DNA of 64,000 nt. Origin: Shewanella colwelliana ATCC 39565 (GTDB taxonomy: Bacteria; Pseudomonadota; Gammaproteobacteria; Enterobacterales; Shewanellaceae). Position 1 is the stretch's first letter; every line of letters begins with the position of its first letter. Location of the stretch: NCBI RefSeq assembly GCF_000518705.1, contig NZ_KI912479.1, positions 347,091-411,090 of the forward strand, in the 5' to 3' direction. This document shows positions 1 to 7,916 of this stretch, piece by piece. The position numbers and the translations under genes are program-made. The notes under the pieces were generated by a model. It was not told where the DNA came from and ran no database searches. It worked only from the letters and a program-made list of their open reading frames with translations.

Positions 1-76
1 TGGCTCCCCAGACTGGACTCGAACCAGTGACATACGGATTAACAGTCCGCCGTTCTACCAACTGAACTACAGGGGA
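1..76 (-). tRNA. tRNA-Asn (GTT)
   Basis: Read on the minus strand this is a complete cloverleaf beginning TCCCCTGTAGTTCAG and ending with an encoded CCA. The anticodon loop CTGTTAA gives anticodon GTT, so it decodes Asn codons. The T-arm GGTTCGAGTCC is canonical. The 3' end lies exactly at the window edge, so a further tRNA could follow outside. Confidence 0.95.
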
Positions 77-403
77 ATCGTTAAAGCAACTCGTCGTTGA
101 AGACGGAGCGCATATTAAATCGCTCTTACACACGAGTCAACTCAGGTAAGGGAAAAAAGTGTAATTATGCTGTTAAGTGCTCAACTAACGCGCATCGTGT
201 CGAGATAGTCATCAAATTGTTTATCTTATCTGCAGTTTCTCATGTTGTTAGGCTAACTGCCTGTTCATTAATTAATAAATGGCTAATTTAAGTGGCTGAA
301 TTCTTAATAAGGTTTCAATTGTAGTAAAATTACATAAACTAACAGCTTCAGCATTTTTTAATGATATACGCTTAAGGCCACGGTTTTACTACGTTTGCGT
401 AAG

Positions 404-426
404 TTATCCACTAAATCTGTGGATAA
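404..426. promoter_or_regulatory. Inverted pair of DnaA-box-like sites upstream of uvrB
   Basis: TTATCCACT at 404-412 (plus) faces TGTGGATAA at 418-426, which on the minus strand is TTATCCACA, a perfect match to the DnaA box TTATNCACA. The first site differs in the last base. The two are separated by five bases and form an imperfect palindrome. A DnaA site upstream of uvrB is known in E. coli, so control of uvrB by DnaA is a reasonable inference, although the site lies about 400 bases before the uvrB start. The remainder of 77-536 is AT-rich and shows no other gene I can support; I looked for a LexA box (CTG-N10-CAG) before uvrB and did not find a clear one. Confidence 0.45.
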
Positions 427-536
427 ACCTGTGGGTGATAAAAAAAAATGGCTGCCAAAGCCCGATGGCTGTTGAAATGTGGTTAAAAAGCGTAAAATTT
501 ACTTGAAATATATAAAGTGTTAAATTACAAGTGGTT

Positions 537-803
537 ATGGTTAAGCGATTCGGTAAAGTGTTTAGCTACGTTCTGTTACATTTATGTAATGTTTTTCTGT
601 GCGGTTGTTGTGCATTAATCTCCCCAATATTGGCGGTTTTGGTCTGTTTTTTGTTCAATTATTTGCAATATCCCCTTTGTATTAAAGTTTCATGTCAGTT
701 TTATGTAATGGCCTTATCAATGGGGCTACTTTATCTAATTGCTACCTTGCTGATATTTATCTCATCACTCCATTGGCTAACGTCAGTGAGTCAATTACTA
801 TAG
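537..803 (+). CDS. Possible small membrane protein, unknown
   Basis: An 88-residue frame (ATG at 537; an in-frame GTG lies at 531) that ends 25 bases before the uvrB start. The product would be very hydrophobic, with two or three possible membrane segments (about residues 10-45 and 55-80), several Cys residues and a basic N-terminus. There is no convincing ribosome binding site before either start, and AT-rich sequence gives such hydrophobic frames by chance. I do not recognise a family. It may be a short reading frame inside the uvrB leader. Confidence 0.3.
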   Translation: MVKRFGKVFSYVLLHLCNVFLCGCCALISPILAVLVCFLFNYLQYPLCIKVSCQFYVMALSMGLLYLIATLLIFISSLHWLTSVSQLL

Positions 804-828
804 AAGGCTAAAGATTATGGAGGTCTTT

Positions 829-2847
829 GTGAGTGAATCCCCGTTTCAATTAGTCTCACCATATAAACCAGCTGGCGATCAACCTAAAGCCATTGCTCAA
901 CTCGTTGATGGCTTAGAGGCTGGATTAGCGTGCCAGACCTTGCTGGGTGTGACTGGCTCAGGTAAAACTTACACAATTGCCAATGTGATTGAGCAGATGG
1001 CACGCCCGACGATTATTATGGCGCCCAACAAAACATTAGCGGCGCAGCTCTATGGCGAGATGAAAGAGTTTTTCCCCCATAATGCGGTGGAGTATTTTGT
1101 TTCTTATTATGATTATTATCAGCCAGAAGCTTACGTTCCCTCAACCAACACATTTATTGAGAAAGATGCCTCGGTTAATGCGCATATCGAACAGATGCGT
1201 TTATCAGCCACAAAAGCCCTGCTTGAAAGAAAAGATGTGGTACTGATCGCCTCGGTTTCTGCCATTTATGGTTTAGGTGACCCAGATTCATATTTGAAAA
1301 TGCTATTGCACCTGCGTCAAGGTGATTTCATGGGGCAACGGGAGATTTTAAAGCGTCTAAGCGAATTGCAATACACCCGTAATGATATCGAACTGCAGCG
1401 CGGCACCTATCGTGTACGCGGAGAAGTTATTGATATCTTCCCAGCAGACTCAGAGCGTGATGCCATTCGCGTGGAGTTGTTTGATGATGAAATTGAGCGG
1501 CTGAGCTTATTCGATCCGCTCACCGGCCATATTTTGCAACGTATTGCGCGAACCACTGTTTACCCTAAAACTCACTATGTGACCCCAAGAGAAAAAATCT
1601 TAGCGGCGACCGATCATATTAAGCAGGAGTTAAGAGAGCGTAAGCAATTTCTGCTGGATAACCATAAGCTCGTTGAAGAGCAAAGGATTTCTGAACGAGT
1701 TCAATATGATATTGAAATGATGACAGAGCTAGGTTACTGCTCTGGTATTGAAAACTACTCTAGGTATTTATCGGGACGCAGACCCGGTGAAGGGCCGCCA
1801 ACGCTGCTTGATTACCTTCCCGCAGATGGCTTACTTATCATTGATGAGTCGCATGTTACCGTGTCCCAAATTGGTGCCATGTACAAGGGCGATCGTTCAC
1901 GTAAAACCAATTTGGTTGAATACGGCTTTCGTTTACCTTCAGCCTTAGATAACCGTCCACTTAAATTTGAAGAGTTTGAGGCGTTAATGCCGCAAACCAT
2001 CTTCGTTTCTGCAACGCCAGCGCAGTATGAGCTAGATAAATGTGAAGGTGAAATTGCCGAGCAGGTGGTTAGGCCAACAGGATTACTTGACCCTGAGATT
2101 GAGGTGCGCCCTGTTGGCATTCAAGTCGATGATCTGCTGTCAGAAATCGGAAAACGTGTCGCGGTCAATGAGCGGGTTTTAGTCACTACGCTCACTAAGC
2201 GTATGTCAGAGGATCTTACTGAATACTTGGATGAGCATGGGGTTAAAGTTCGTTACCTGCATTCAGACATCGATACTGTAGAGCGGGTAGAGATCATTCG
2301 TGATCTGCGCTTAGGCGTGTTTGATGTCTTAGTGGGTATTAACTTGTTGCGCGAAGGCTTGGATATGCCTGAGGTCTCTTTAGTCTGTATTCTCGACGCC
2401 GATAAAGAGGGGTTCTTGCGCTCAGAACGCTCATTGATCCAAACCATTGGCCGTGCTGCTCGCAACTTGAACGGTAAAGTGATCCTTTACGCTGACAAGA
2501 TCACCAAATCAATGGAGAAAGCGATTGGCGAAACAGAAAGGCGCCGAGCCAAACAGCATCAGTTTAATATCGACAACGGGATTACGCCTAAAGGGGTGTC
2601 CAAGTCGATTACAGATGTGATGGATGTTGGCGAGCAAAATAAGCATACCGCAAAGGTGCTGCCAGCCTATCAACGGGTGGCTGAACCTAATGCAAAATAC
2701 CAAGGCATTGATGCGGCGAGTTTAAGTCATCAAATTGATCAGCTTGAAAAGCAGATGCACCAACATGCTAGGGATCTTGAGTTTGAACAGGCGGCAGCAT
2801 TGCGTGATCAGGTGCACGAGCTACGAGAAGCGTTAATTAAAGCCTAA
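829..2847 (+). CDS. uvrB: UvrABC system protein B (excinuclease subunit)
   Basis: UvrB receives damaged DNA from UvrA, opens it with its helicase-like motor and loads UvrC for dual incision in nucleotide excision repair. The 672-residue product matches the family length (E. coli 673). The Walker A motif GVTGSGKT lies at about 40-47, the beta-hairpin YYDYYQPEAYVP that clamps DNA at about 92-103, the DESH motif II near 340, helicase motifs with the QTIGRAAR element near 540, and a C-terminal UVR coiled coil at about 630-665 for UvrC contact. The frame is open from an ATG at 817, but the GGAGG at 819-823 is placed five bases before GTG 829, and starting there gives the usual N-terminus MSESPFQLVS. 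Confidence 0.97.
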   Translation: MSESPFQLVSPYKPAGDQPKAIAQLVDGLEAGLACQTLLGVTGSGKTYTIANVIEQMARPTIIMAPNKTLAAQLYGEMKEFFPHNAVEYFVSYYDYYQPEAYVPSTNTFIEKDASVNAHIEQMRLSATKALLERKDVVLIASVSAIYGLGDPDSYLKMLLHLRQGDFMGQREILKRLSELQYTRNDIELQRGTYRVRGEVIDIFPADSERDAIRVELFDDEIERLSLFDPLTGHILQRIARTTVYPKTHYVTPREKILAATDHIKQELRERKQFLLDNHKLVEEQRISERVQYDIEMMTELGYCSGIENYSRYLSGRRPGEGPPTLLDYLPADGLLIIDESHVTVSQIGAMYKGDRSRKTNLVEYGFRLPSALDNRPLKFEEFEALMPQTIFVSATPAQYELDKCEGEIAEQVVRPTGLLDPEIEVRPVGIQVDDLLSEIGKRVAVNERVLVTTLTKRMSEDLTEYLDEHGVKVRYLHSDIDTVERVEIIRDLRLGVFDVLVGINLLREGLDMPEVSLVCILDADKEGFLRSERSLIQTIGRAARNLNGKVILYADKITKSMEKAIGETERRRAKQHQFNIDNGITPKGVSKSITDVMDVGEQNKHTAKVLPAYQRVAEPNAKYQGIDAASLSHQIDQLEKQMHQHARDLEFEQAAALRDQVHELREALIKA

Positions 2848-2854
2848 ATTATCG

Positions 2855-2891
2855 TAAAACACGTCGCGAAGAAAAGTCTGCGCGACGTGTT
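2855..2891. terminator. Convergent hairpin between uvrB and the rhombosortase gene
   Basis: An 11-bp perfect stem AACACGTCGCG (2858-2868) pairs with CGCGACGTGTT (2881-2891) around a 12-base loop. On the minus strand it is followed by TTTT, weakly fitting an intrinsic terminator for the gene at 2932-3516; on the plus strand there is no U tract. Confidence 0.45.
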
Positions 2892-2931
2892 CGGTATCTA
2901 AACGTTATCTGTTTCCATTCGTCGGTATGGG

Positions 2932-3516
2932 CTATTTGGCTAATTTGCGAAATGCCCAGTAGCCAATAAAGCAAAGTATCCCCGTTACCACGCCGATAAG
3001 GTGTGACTCTGTTGCCACTCGCGCGTTGATTAACTGGGTGATTTGCTCTGTGGCACCATAATATTGCTCATAAATGACTTTGACACACACGCCAGCAACT
3101 AGCAGGTAGCCGGATCTTAGTCCTTTCTGGATATCCCTGAGTGCGCCGAAGGTAAAGAGTCCGTGCAGCATGCCGCTGAGTCCGACATAACCTAACAAGC
3201 TTGGGAAGAAAAGATACAGCCCAGCTCCTTGAAGCAAGCAGAGGCCAATAAACAACAGCGTAAAATTACTCAGCCGATAGTGGCACTCATGTAAGAAAGC
3301 GATAACCCAAAGGCCCGCGAGATTCATAACCAAATGCCAGTGATTGGTATGTAACAAGTTTCCCGTAAGTAGCCGCCACCACTCGCCATGACCAATCGCA
3401 GTGCGACGATAAGCCAGCTGCGAGTCTAATGGCAAAAAATAGAGTAGGGTGCACAACAGAGTGATAAACATCACCACTCCATAGGGGTTTGCACCGCTCT
3501 TAAGTTTGTTTAGCAT
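2932..3516 (-). CDS. rrtA: Rhombosortase-like rhomboid intramembrane protease
   Basis: A 194-residue polytopic membrane protein of the rhomboid fold. The serine motif is GLSGMLHG (about residues 83-90) and the partner His sits in ESHLIG near residue 170; HxxxN of the oxyanion region appears as HLVMNLAGL near 62. The small size and the GLSGxLHG form are what I recall for rhombosortases, which cleave proteins bearing a GlyGly-CTERM tail in Vibrio and Shewanella. No GlyGly-CTERM substrate is evident in this window. The start overlaps the end of queC by seven bases, so the two are translated from one message. A generic rhomboid protease is the alternative. Confidence 0.75.
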   Translation of the reverse strand: MLNKLKSGANPYGVVMFITLLCTLLYFLPLDSQLAYRRTAIGHGEWWRLLTGNLLHTNHWHLVMNLAGLWVIAFLHECHYRLSNFTLLFIGLCLLQGAGLYLFFPSLLGYVGLSGMLHGLFTFGALRDIQKGLRSGYLLVAGVCVKVIYEQYYGATEQITQLINARVATESHLIGVVTGILCFIGYWAFRKLAK

Positions 3517-4193
3517 GTTGCATCTAACTGCGCTAACACAGCGCTTTTATTGTCTAGATAATCTTGAAGGCCTTTACTGCGTAGCAGACAAGCAGGACAA
3601 GTGCCGCAACCAGAGCCTATGATACTGTTATAGCAAGTCAGGGTGTGATCTCTAACTAAGGTTAAGCTGTCATACTTATCGGCTAAGGCCCAAGTCTGTG
3701 CTTTATTTAACCACATTAATGGTGTTACCAGGTTTAGTGGTCTATCCATACCTTGCTCTAACGCTGTTTGCATCGTTTTAATAAATTGATCGCGACAATC
3801 TGGGTAACCTGAGAAGTCTGTTTCACATACACCAGTGATCACGGCTTCAGCGCCGAGTTGGTAGGCGTAGATGCCAGCTAACGTAAGGAAAAGAATATTA
3901 CGACCTGGCACAAAGGTGTTAGGTAATCCGTTTTCCATTAGCTCGTTTGACACTGCGATATCGTCTCGGGTAAGAGCTGAAATAGCTAACTCGTTTAATA
4001 CGTTAACATCTAACACTTTATGGCTAGCAACACCAAGCTGTTGACCTAATGTTTGTGCAGTGATGATCTCTTCTCTATGGCGTTGTCCATAGTCGAAGGT
4101 AATGGCATGGACTTCATCATATTGATGGAGAGCTTGAATTAGGCAGGTTGTGGAATCTTGTCCACCACTAAATACAACAACAGCTTTTGACAT
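3510..4193 (-). CDS. queC: 7-cyano-7-deazaguanine synthase QueC
   Basis: QueC converts 7-carboxy-7-deazaguanine to preQ0 with ATP and ammonia, on the way to queuosine in tRNA. The 227-residue product starts MSKAVVVFSGGQDSTTC, carrying the PP-loop SGGQDS (residues 9-14). Cysteines that bind zinc are seen near the C-terminus in GCGTCPACLLRSKGL together with an upstream Cys in LTCYNS. Length and motifs are standard. It is divergent from queE (158 bases from queE ATG) and overlaps the rhombosortase gene downstream. Confidence 0.96.
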   Translation of the reverse strand: MSKAVVVFSGGQDSTTCLIQALHQYDEVHAITFDYGQRHREEIITAQTLGQQLGVASHKVLDVNVLNELAISALTRDDIAVSNELMENGLPNTFVPGRNILFLTLAGIYAYQLGAEAVITGVCETDFSGYPDCRDQFIKTMQTALEQGMDRPLNLVTPLMWLNKAQTWALADKYDSLTLVRDHTLTCYNSIIGSGCGTCPACLLRSKGLQDYLDNKSAVLAQLDATC

Positions 4194-4363
4194 AAATTTG
4201 GATTAGGTAATCAATGTTAGGCGCTAGTTTAACTGAGCCAGACAGGGATGCAAAATTTCTTGTGCGGTCAAAATTAGGAAAAGAGGCGCCATTTATCTGA
4301 TTTATACTTGCTTGTGAGGCATAAATCTCTTATAAAAGCCGACCGATAACGATGAGGTTTAAA

Positions 4364-5032
4364 ATGAAGTATCCGGTAAATGAAGTGTTTGAGACCATAC
4401 AAGGCGAGGGCGTGTTTACGGGTGTGCCAGCGATCTTTGTTCGCCTGCAAGGCTGTCCTGTTGGCTGCGCGTGGTGTGACACTAAACACACATGGGAAAC
4501 CTTAGCCGAAAATCGTGTCGATCCCGCGTTAGTCATTCAGGTCGACGGAGAAGTCGGCCGTTGGTCAGAACTCGGCGCAGGGGAGCTGATTGATGCGCTT
4601 AAGCAAAAAGGCTTTACCGCTAAACATATCGTCATTACTGGTGGCGAACCCTGCATGTATGACTTACAGACACTGACTCAGATGCTTAGTGAAGCGGGCT
4701 TTCAATGTCAAATTGAAACCAGTGGAACGTTTGAGGTGAAATGCGATGATAGAACGTGGGTGACCGTATCGCCAAAGGTTAATATGAAAGGCGGCTTTGA
4801 AGTGTTATCTCAGGCATTAGAAAGAGCCAATGAGATAAAGCATCCCGTTGCTAAAGCCTCTCACGTCGCCGAGTTAGATGCGCTGCTAGAAGGGATAGTG
4901 CTCGACAGTAAAACTATTTGTCTACAGCCCATTAGTCAGAAGCCTCGTGCCACCGAGTTGGCAATGAAAGTCTGCATCGAACGTAATTGGCGACTATCGA
5001 TACAGACTCATAAATACTTAAATATTGATTAA
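4364..5032 (+). CDS. queE: 7-carboxy-7-deazaguanine synthase QueE
   Basis: A radical SAM enzyme that contracts 6-carboxy-tetrahydropterin to 7-carboxy-7-deazaguanine, the step before QueC. The FeS cluster motif is CPVGCAWC (CX3CX2C) in residues about 30-37, followed by DTKHTW; VITGGEPCMY is the SAM-binding GGE motif. The frame is open from ATG 4352, but GAGG at 4354-4357 sits six bases before ATG 4364, and the resulting 222-residue protein begins MKYPVNEVF like the E. coli enzyme (223 residues). Its stop codon overlaps the stop of the convergent gene at 5029. Confidence 0.95.
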   Translation: MKYPVNEVFETIQGEGVFTGVPAIFVRLQGCPVGCAWCDTKHTWETLAENRVDPALVIQVDGEVGRWSELGAGELIDALKQKGFTAKHIVITGGEPCMYDLQTLTQMLSEAGFQCQIETSGTFEVKCDDRTWVTVSPKVNMKGGFEVLSQALERANEIKHPVAKASHVAELDALLEGIVLDSKTICLQPISQKPRATELAMKVCIERNWRLSIQTHKYLNID

Positions 5033-6090
5033 GTTAACTGACCAGATTGATTAAATTGCATTAACTGCGCCTCGTATTGGCTGATATCACCTATTTGCTG
5101 CGCAACCCAATCGGTGTTGTAGTAAGTGTCGAGATAGCGTTCTCCCGAATCACATAACAGGGTCACGATTGATCCTGTTTGATTCTTTTTCTTCATTTCA
5201 CAAGCCAGTTGTAACGCACCGTAGAGGTTAGTTCCTGTTGAGGGACCCGCTTTACGGCCGATTAACGCCTCTAGCCAATTCATGGTGGCGATGGATGCAG
5301 CATCTTTAACTTTAACCATGTTATCAACCACGCCAGGTATAAAGGATGGCTCGGCTCTTGGCCTGCCAATCCCTTCTATACGACTGCCTTGAGTACAAGT
5401 GACTTGGTCATCACCACTGTGGAAATAGTCAAAAAATACTGAATGTTCTGGGTCAACCACACACAGTTTGGTCATTTCTCTTTGGTAGCGAATATAACGG
5501 CCTATGGTGGCTGATGTGCCGCCAGTCCCAGGACTCATCACTATCCATGTGGGCACCGGATGAGGCTCTCTCTGCATCTGCTCGAAGATTGAATTAGCGA
5601 TATTGTTGTTACCGCGCCAATCAGTGGCGCGCTCAGCATAGGTAAACTGGTCCATATAATGACCAGATAGCTCATCGGCTAATCGTTGCGATTCGGCGTA
5701 AATCTCACTGGAGTGTTCTACAAAATGGCAACTTCCACCATAAAACTCGATCTGCTGGATCTTCTTTTTTGCTGTAGATTTAGGCATGACCGCGATAAAT
5801 GGCAGTCCCAGTAAGCGGGCAAAATAGGCTTCAGATACGGCAGTGCTGCCAGAAGAGGATTCAATGATTGGGGTATCTTGTTTTACCCAGCCATTACACA
5901 AGGCGTAAAGAAAAAGCGATCGTGCTAAACGATGTTTCAAGCTGCCTGTAGGGTGGGTGCTCTCATCTTTAAGGTAGATGTCAATCCCGGTCAGGCAGGC
6001 AATATCCAATTTGATCAAGTGGGTGTCTGCACTGCGTTGATAATCGGCTTCAATTTTAGCGATTGCTTGGTTTACCCATGATCTTTCCAT
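5029..6090 (-). CDS. PLP-dependent cysteine desulfhydrase, Cds1-like
   Basis: A 353-residue fold-type II PLP enzyme of the cysteine synthase / cystathionine beta-synthase superfamily. The PLP lysine lies in HPTGSLKHRLARS (about residues 46-58), the substrate loop is SSSGSTAVSEAYFA (about 78-91), and a glycine-rich phosphate loop reads SPGTGGTSATIGR (about 185-197). The TGSLKHR version of the lysine motif and the LCDSGERYLDTYYN end match what I recall of the Cds1 L-cysteine desulfhydrases (Mycobacterium Rv3684 type), which release sulfide, rather than CysK. The exact reaction is inferred. It stands alone and its stop shares bases with that of queE. Confidence 0.8.
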   Translation of the reverse strand: MERSWVNQAIAKIEADYQRSADTHLIKLDIACLTGIDIYLKDESTHPTGSLKHRLARSLFLYALCNGWVKQDTPIIESSSGSTAVSEAYFARLLGLPFIAVMPKSTAKKKIQQIEFYGGSCHFVEHSSEIYAESQRLADELSGHYMDQFTYAERATDWRGNNNIANSIFEQMQREPHPVPTWIVMSPGTGGTSATIGRYIRYQREMTKLCVVDPEHSVFFDYFHSGDDQVTCTQGSRIEGIGRPRAEPSFIPGVVDNMVKVKDAASIATMNWLEALIGRKAGPSTGTNLYGALQLACEMKKKNQTGSIVTLLCDSGERYLDTYYNTDWVAQQIGDISQYEAQLMQFNQSGQLT

Positions 6091-6453
6091 TGTTATTCCT
6101 GTAACGAATTGATTAAGAAATATGAACTCTATTGCTTGGACATTAATACCGTAACTGAAGGTACTTTATAAAATGATAGCACCACAGCAGCCCCCAATCT
6201 TGATACGTTGCGCCTCAAAAAGGGAATTAAGGTAACAAGATCCACCATCTTAGATAATCGCATCATACTCAATTTAAAAAGGTAATTCAGTAGTTGGTAT
6301 GTAAAGTATGTGGTAGGGATGTTACGACAGTAAGCTGGGGAGCTTGGCAAGCTATATAGTGACATTGAGGTTATCAATTACATGATGCACTGTTTATGCG
6401 TGTGGCTTGTTAAGTAACGGGCGTGCTTATTTGTTGATTGGATAGCTGATAAT

Positions 6454-6513
6454 GGACGGTAATAGCAGTAAACGAACGGTAATAGCAGTAAACGGACGAT
6501 AATAACAATAAAG
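6454..6513. repeat. Three tandem copies of a 20-bp unit
   Basis: Units GGACGGTAATAGCAGTAAAC (6454-6473), the same with one change (6474-6493), and a more diverged third copy (6494-6513). They lie just 3' of the two minus-strand tRNA-Tyr genes. The rest of 6091-6587 holds only short unconvincing frames and nothing else I can name. Confidence 0.85.
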
Positions 6514-6587
6514 ATTATAAGGTGCTGGTTTGGATATTGTTTTTGTAGATATGTTACGAAGAGATACTTTGAGCGAAGAGTGCGAAA

Positions 6588-6672
6588 TGGTGGAGGGAGA
6601 AGGATTCGAACCTTCGAAGGCTGAGCCGTCAGATTTACAGTCTGATCCCTTTGGCCACTCGGGAACCCCTCC
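6588..6672 (-). tRNA. tRNA-Tyr (GTA), copy 2
   Basis: Minus-strand class II tRNA of 85 bases with encoded CCA. It begins GGAGGGGTTCCCGAGTGG, the anticodon stem-loop CAGACTGTAAATCTG gives GTA, and a long variable arm is present. It is identical base for base to the copy at 6703-6787, 30 bases upstream in transcription. Confidence 0.96.
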
Positions 6673-6702
6673 ACGAATATCTCTATATCAAATTGCCGCA
6701 AA

Positions 6703-6787
6703 TGGTGGAGGGAGAAGGATTCGAACCTTCGAAGGCTGAGCCGTCAGATTTACAGTCTGATCCCTTTGGCCACTCGGGAACCCCTCC
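6703..6787 (-). tRNA. tRNA-Tyr (GTA), copy 1
   Basis: Identical in all 85 bases to the tRNA at 6588-6672 and probably transcribed with it, as in the paired tyrosine tRNAs of other enterics. The anticodon is GTA and CCA is encoded. Confidence 0.96.
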
Positions 6788-6912
6788 TCAATTGCGGCGG
6801 CAATAGTAGTCAGAAACAGCCGCAGTGTAAAGGCCATAATTGAAATTATTTCTAAAGTTTCTGTTCAAGCGGTCGATTAAATAGCAACAGGCTGTTTAAT
6901 CGATGTTTTTTT

Positions 6913-7401
6913 ATGCAAACAACGCAAGTATTACTTTCAGAAGCTCATTTAGGCACCAAACTCAATCACGCCATCTCTGGTGAGCGTAGAGGAGAGTTCG
7001 GTTTGCTGTTGGCAATGTTGTCGGCCGATGCGCGTGACATGGCACAGTTCCATCTTAAAGGTTCGGACAGAGAGATTGAGCAACGTTTACATGAACAGTT
7101 TGAACTGCCTAAATCGCAGCCGCTATTAAGTGATATGTCTAAAGAACAGGTGATAGATCATAGCCTAGTATTTCAGCAGCAGGGGCTCGCCGCATTTCAC
7201 TTATCGCAATGTTTGCAACCAGAGGCCGTCGTAACAAGGGGGGCTGTCCCGATAGAGGTGAGCCAAGTATTGGCAAACTGTTCATTGGTTAGCAAGGCTA
7301 AATATACGGGTGATCTGACAGATGAGGATCTGTCGATTAATACGCCGCACTTTGTTGACCAGCTCGTTCAACAGCGCTTACTTGCAGAAATAATTGTTTA
7401 G
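6913..7401 (+). CDS. Conserved-looking protein of unknown function
   Basis: A 162-residue soluble protein beginning MQTTQVLLSEAHLGTKLNHA. It has no signal peptide or membrane segment and no motif I recognise. The middle carries a mildly charged helical stretch (RDMAQFHLKGSDREIEQRL). Codon use looks like that of neighbouring genes, which supports a real gene. It stands 75 bases before the YfcZ/YiiS-like gene and may be transcribed with it. I assign no function. Confidence 0.7.
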   Translation: MQTTQVLLSEAHLGTKLNHAISGERRGEFGLLLAMLSADARDMAQFHLKGSDREIEQRLHEQFELPKSQPLLSDMSKEQVIDHSLVFQQQGLAAFHLSQCLQPEAVVTRGAVPIEVSQVLANCSLVSKAKYTGDLTDEDLSINTPHFVDQLVQQRLLAEIIV

Positions 7402-7476
7402 TTATGAACTGCGTCTCGAACTCATAGGCCAGTTGATACTATAATTACGCCTATTAACACCACATAGAAGTTAACG

Positions 7477-7764
7477 ATGAAAAACATTCAAAAAGCACAG
7501 TCAAATTTAGTGAATGACACCTGTACAGATTGCGGTAGTTACGCCGATATTGGTGCAGTGATTGACGAGTATGATACGCAATTAGTCATTGAAAGAGTTG
7601 GAGACGATGCCAAGGAACAAGCACAGCAATTAATTGATCTGGCTTGCAAACGATTTGGTGACCTTCAGTGCTTAGTTTCCGAAACTGAAGGGGGCGTAAG
7701 TCTCACTATCACGTTTAACTACAGTGCAGAAAAAATGATCTTCCAACTTGAAAATAACCTTTGA
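7477..7764 (+). CDS. YfcZ/YiiS family protein (DUF406)
   Basis: A 95-residue protein with a CTDCGSYADIGAVID start region and an end reading TITFNYSAEKMIFQLE. This arrangement, including the closing M-I-F-Q-L motif, resembles the small YfcZ/YiiS proteins of Enterobacteria, whose role is unknown. Two Cys residues near the N-terminus (CTDC) and one at residue 59 or so could bind metal or form disulfides, which is only a guess. It has no membrane segment. Confidence 0.75.
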   Translation: MKNIQKAQSNLVNDTCTDCGSYADIGAVIDEYDTQLVIERVGDDAKEQAQQLIDLACKRFGDLQCLVSETEGGVSLTITFNYSAEKMIFQLENNL

Positions 7765-7916
7765 TTATTATCAAGATATTAGTATTGAAAAGCCTATGGC
7801 GCATGGTGTAGTCTACCGTCGAATAGCAAAAAAATAACATCAGTGAAACTTTTGGCTGTCATTTGACGGCTTTACCTCAGCAGCAACCATTTTTCCGCTG
7901 CTGGCTTTAGGATGAT

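Noticed and set aside
97..291. 64-residue frame after tRNA-Asn
   Set aside because: It begins inside the tRNA leader region, has no ribosome binding site and a random-looking composition.
6129..6701. Two minus-strand frames around the tRNA-Tyr genes
   Set aside because: One runs straight through a tRNA gene and the tandem repeat; the other has no ribosome binding site and no recognisable feature.
6530..6739. Plus-strand frame across the tRNA-Tyr pair
   Set aside because: It is the antisense of two tRNA genes, hence the typical GGRRIRTFEG-like end.
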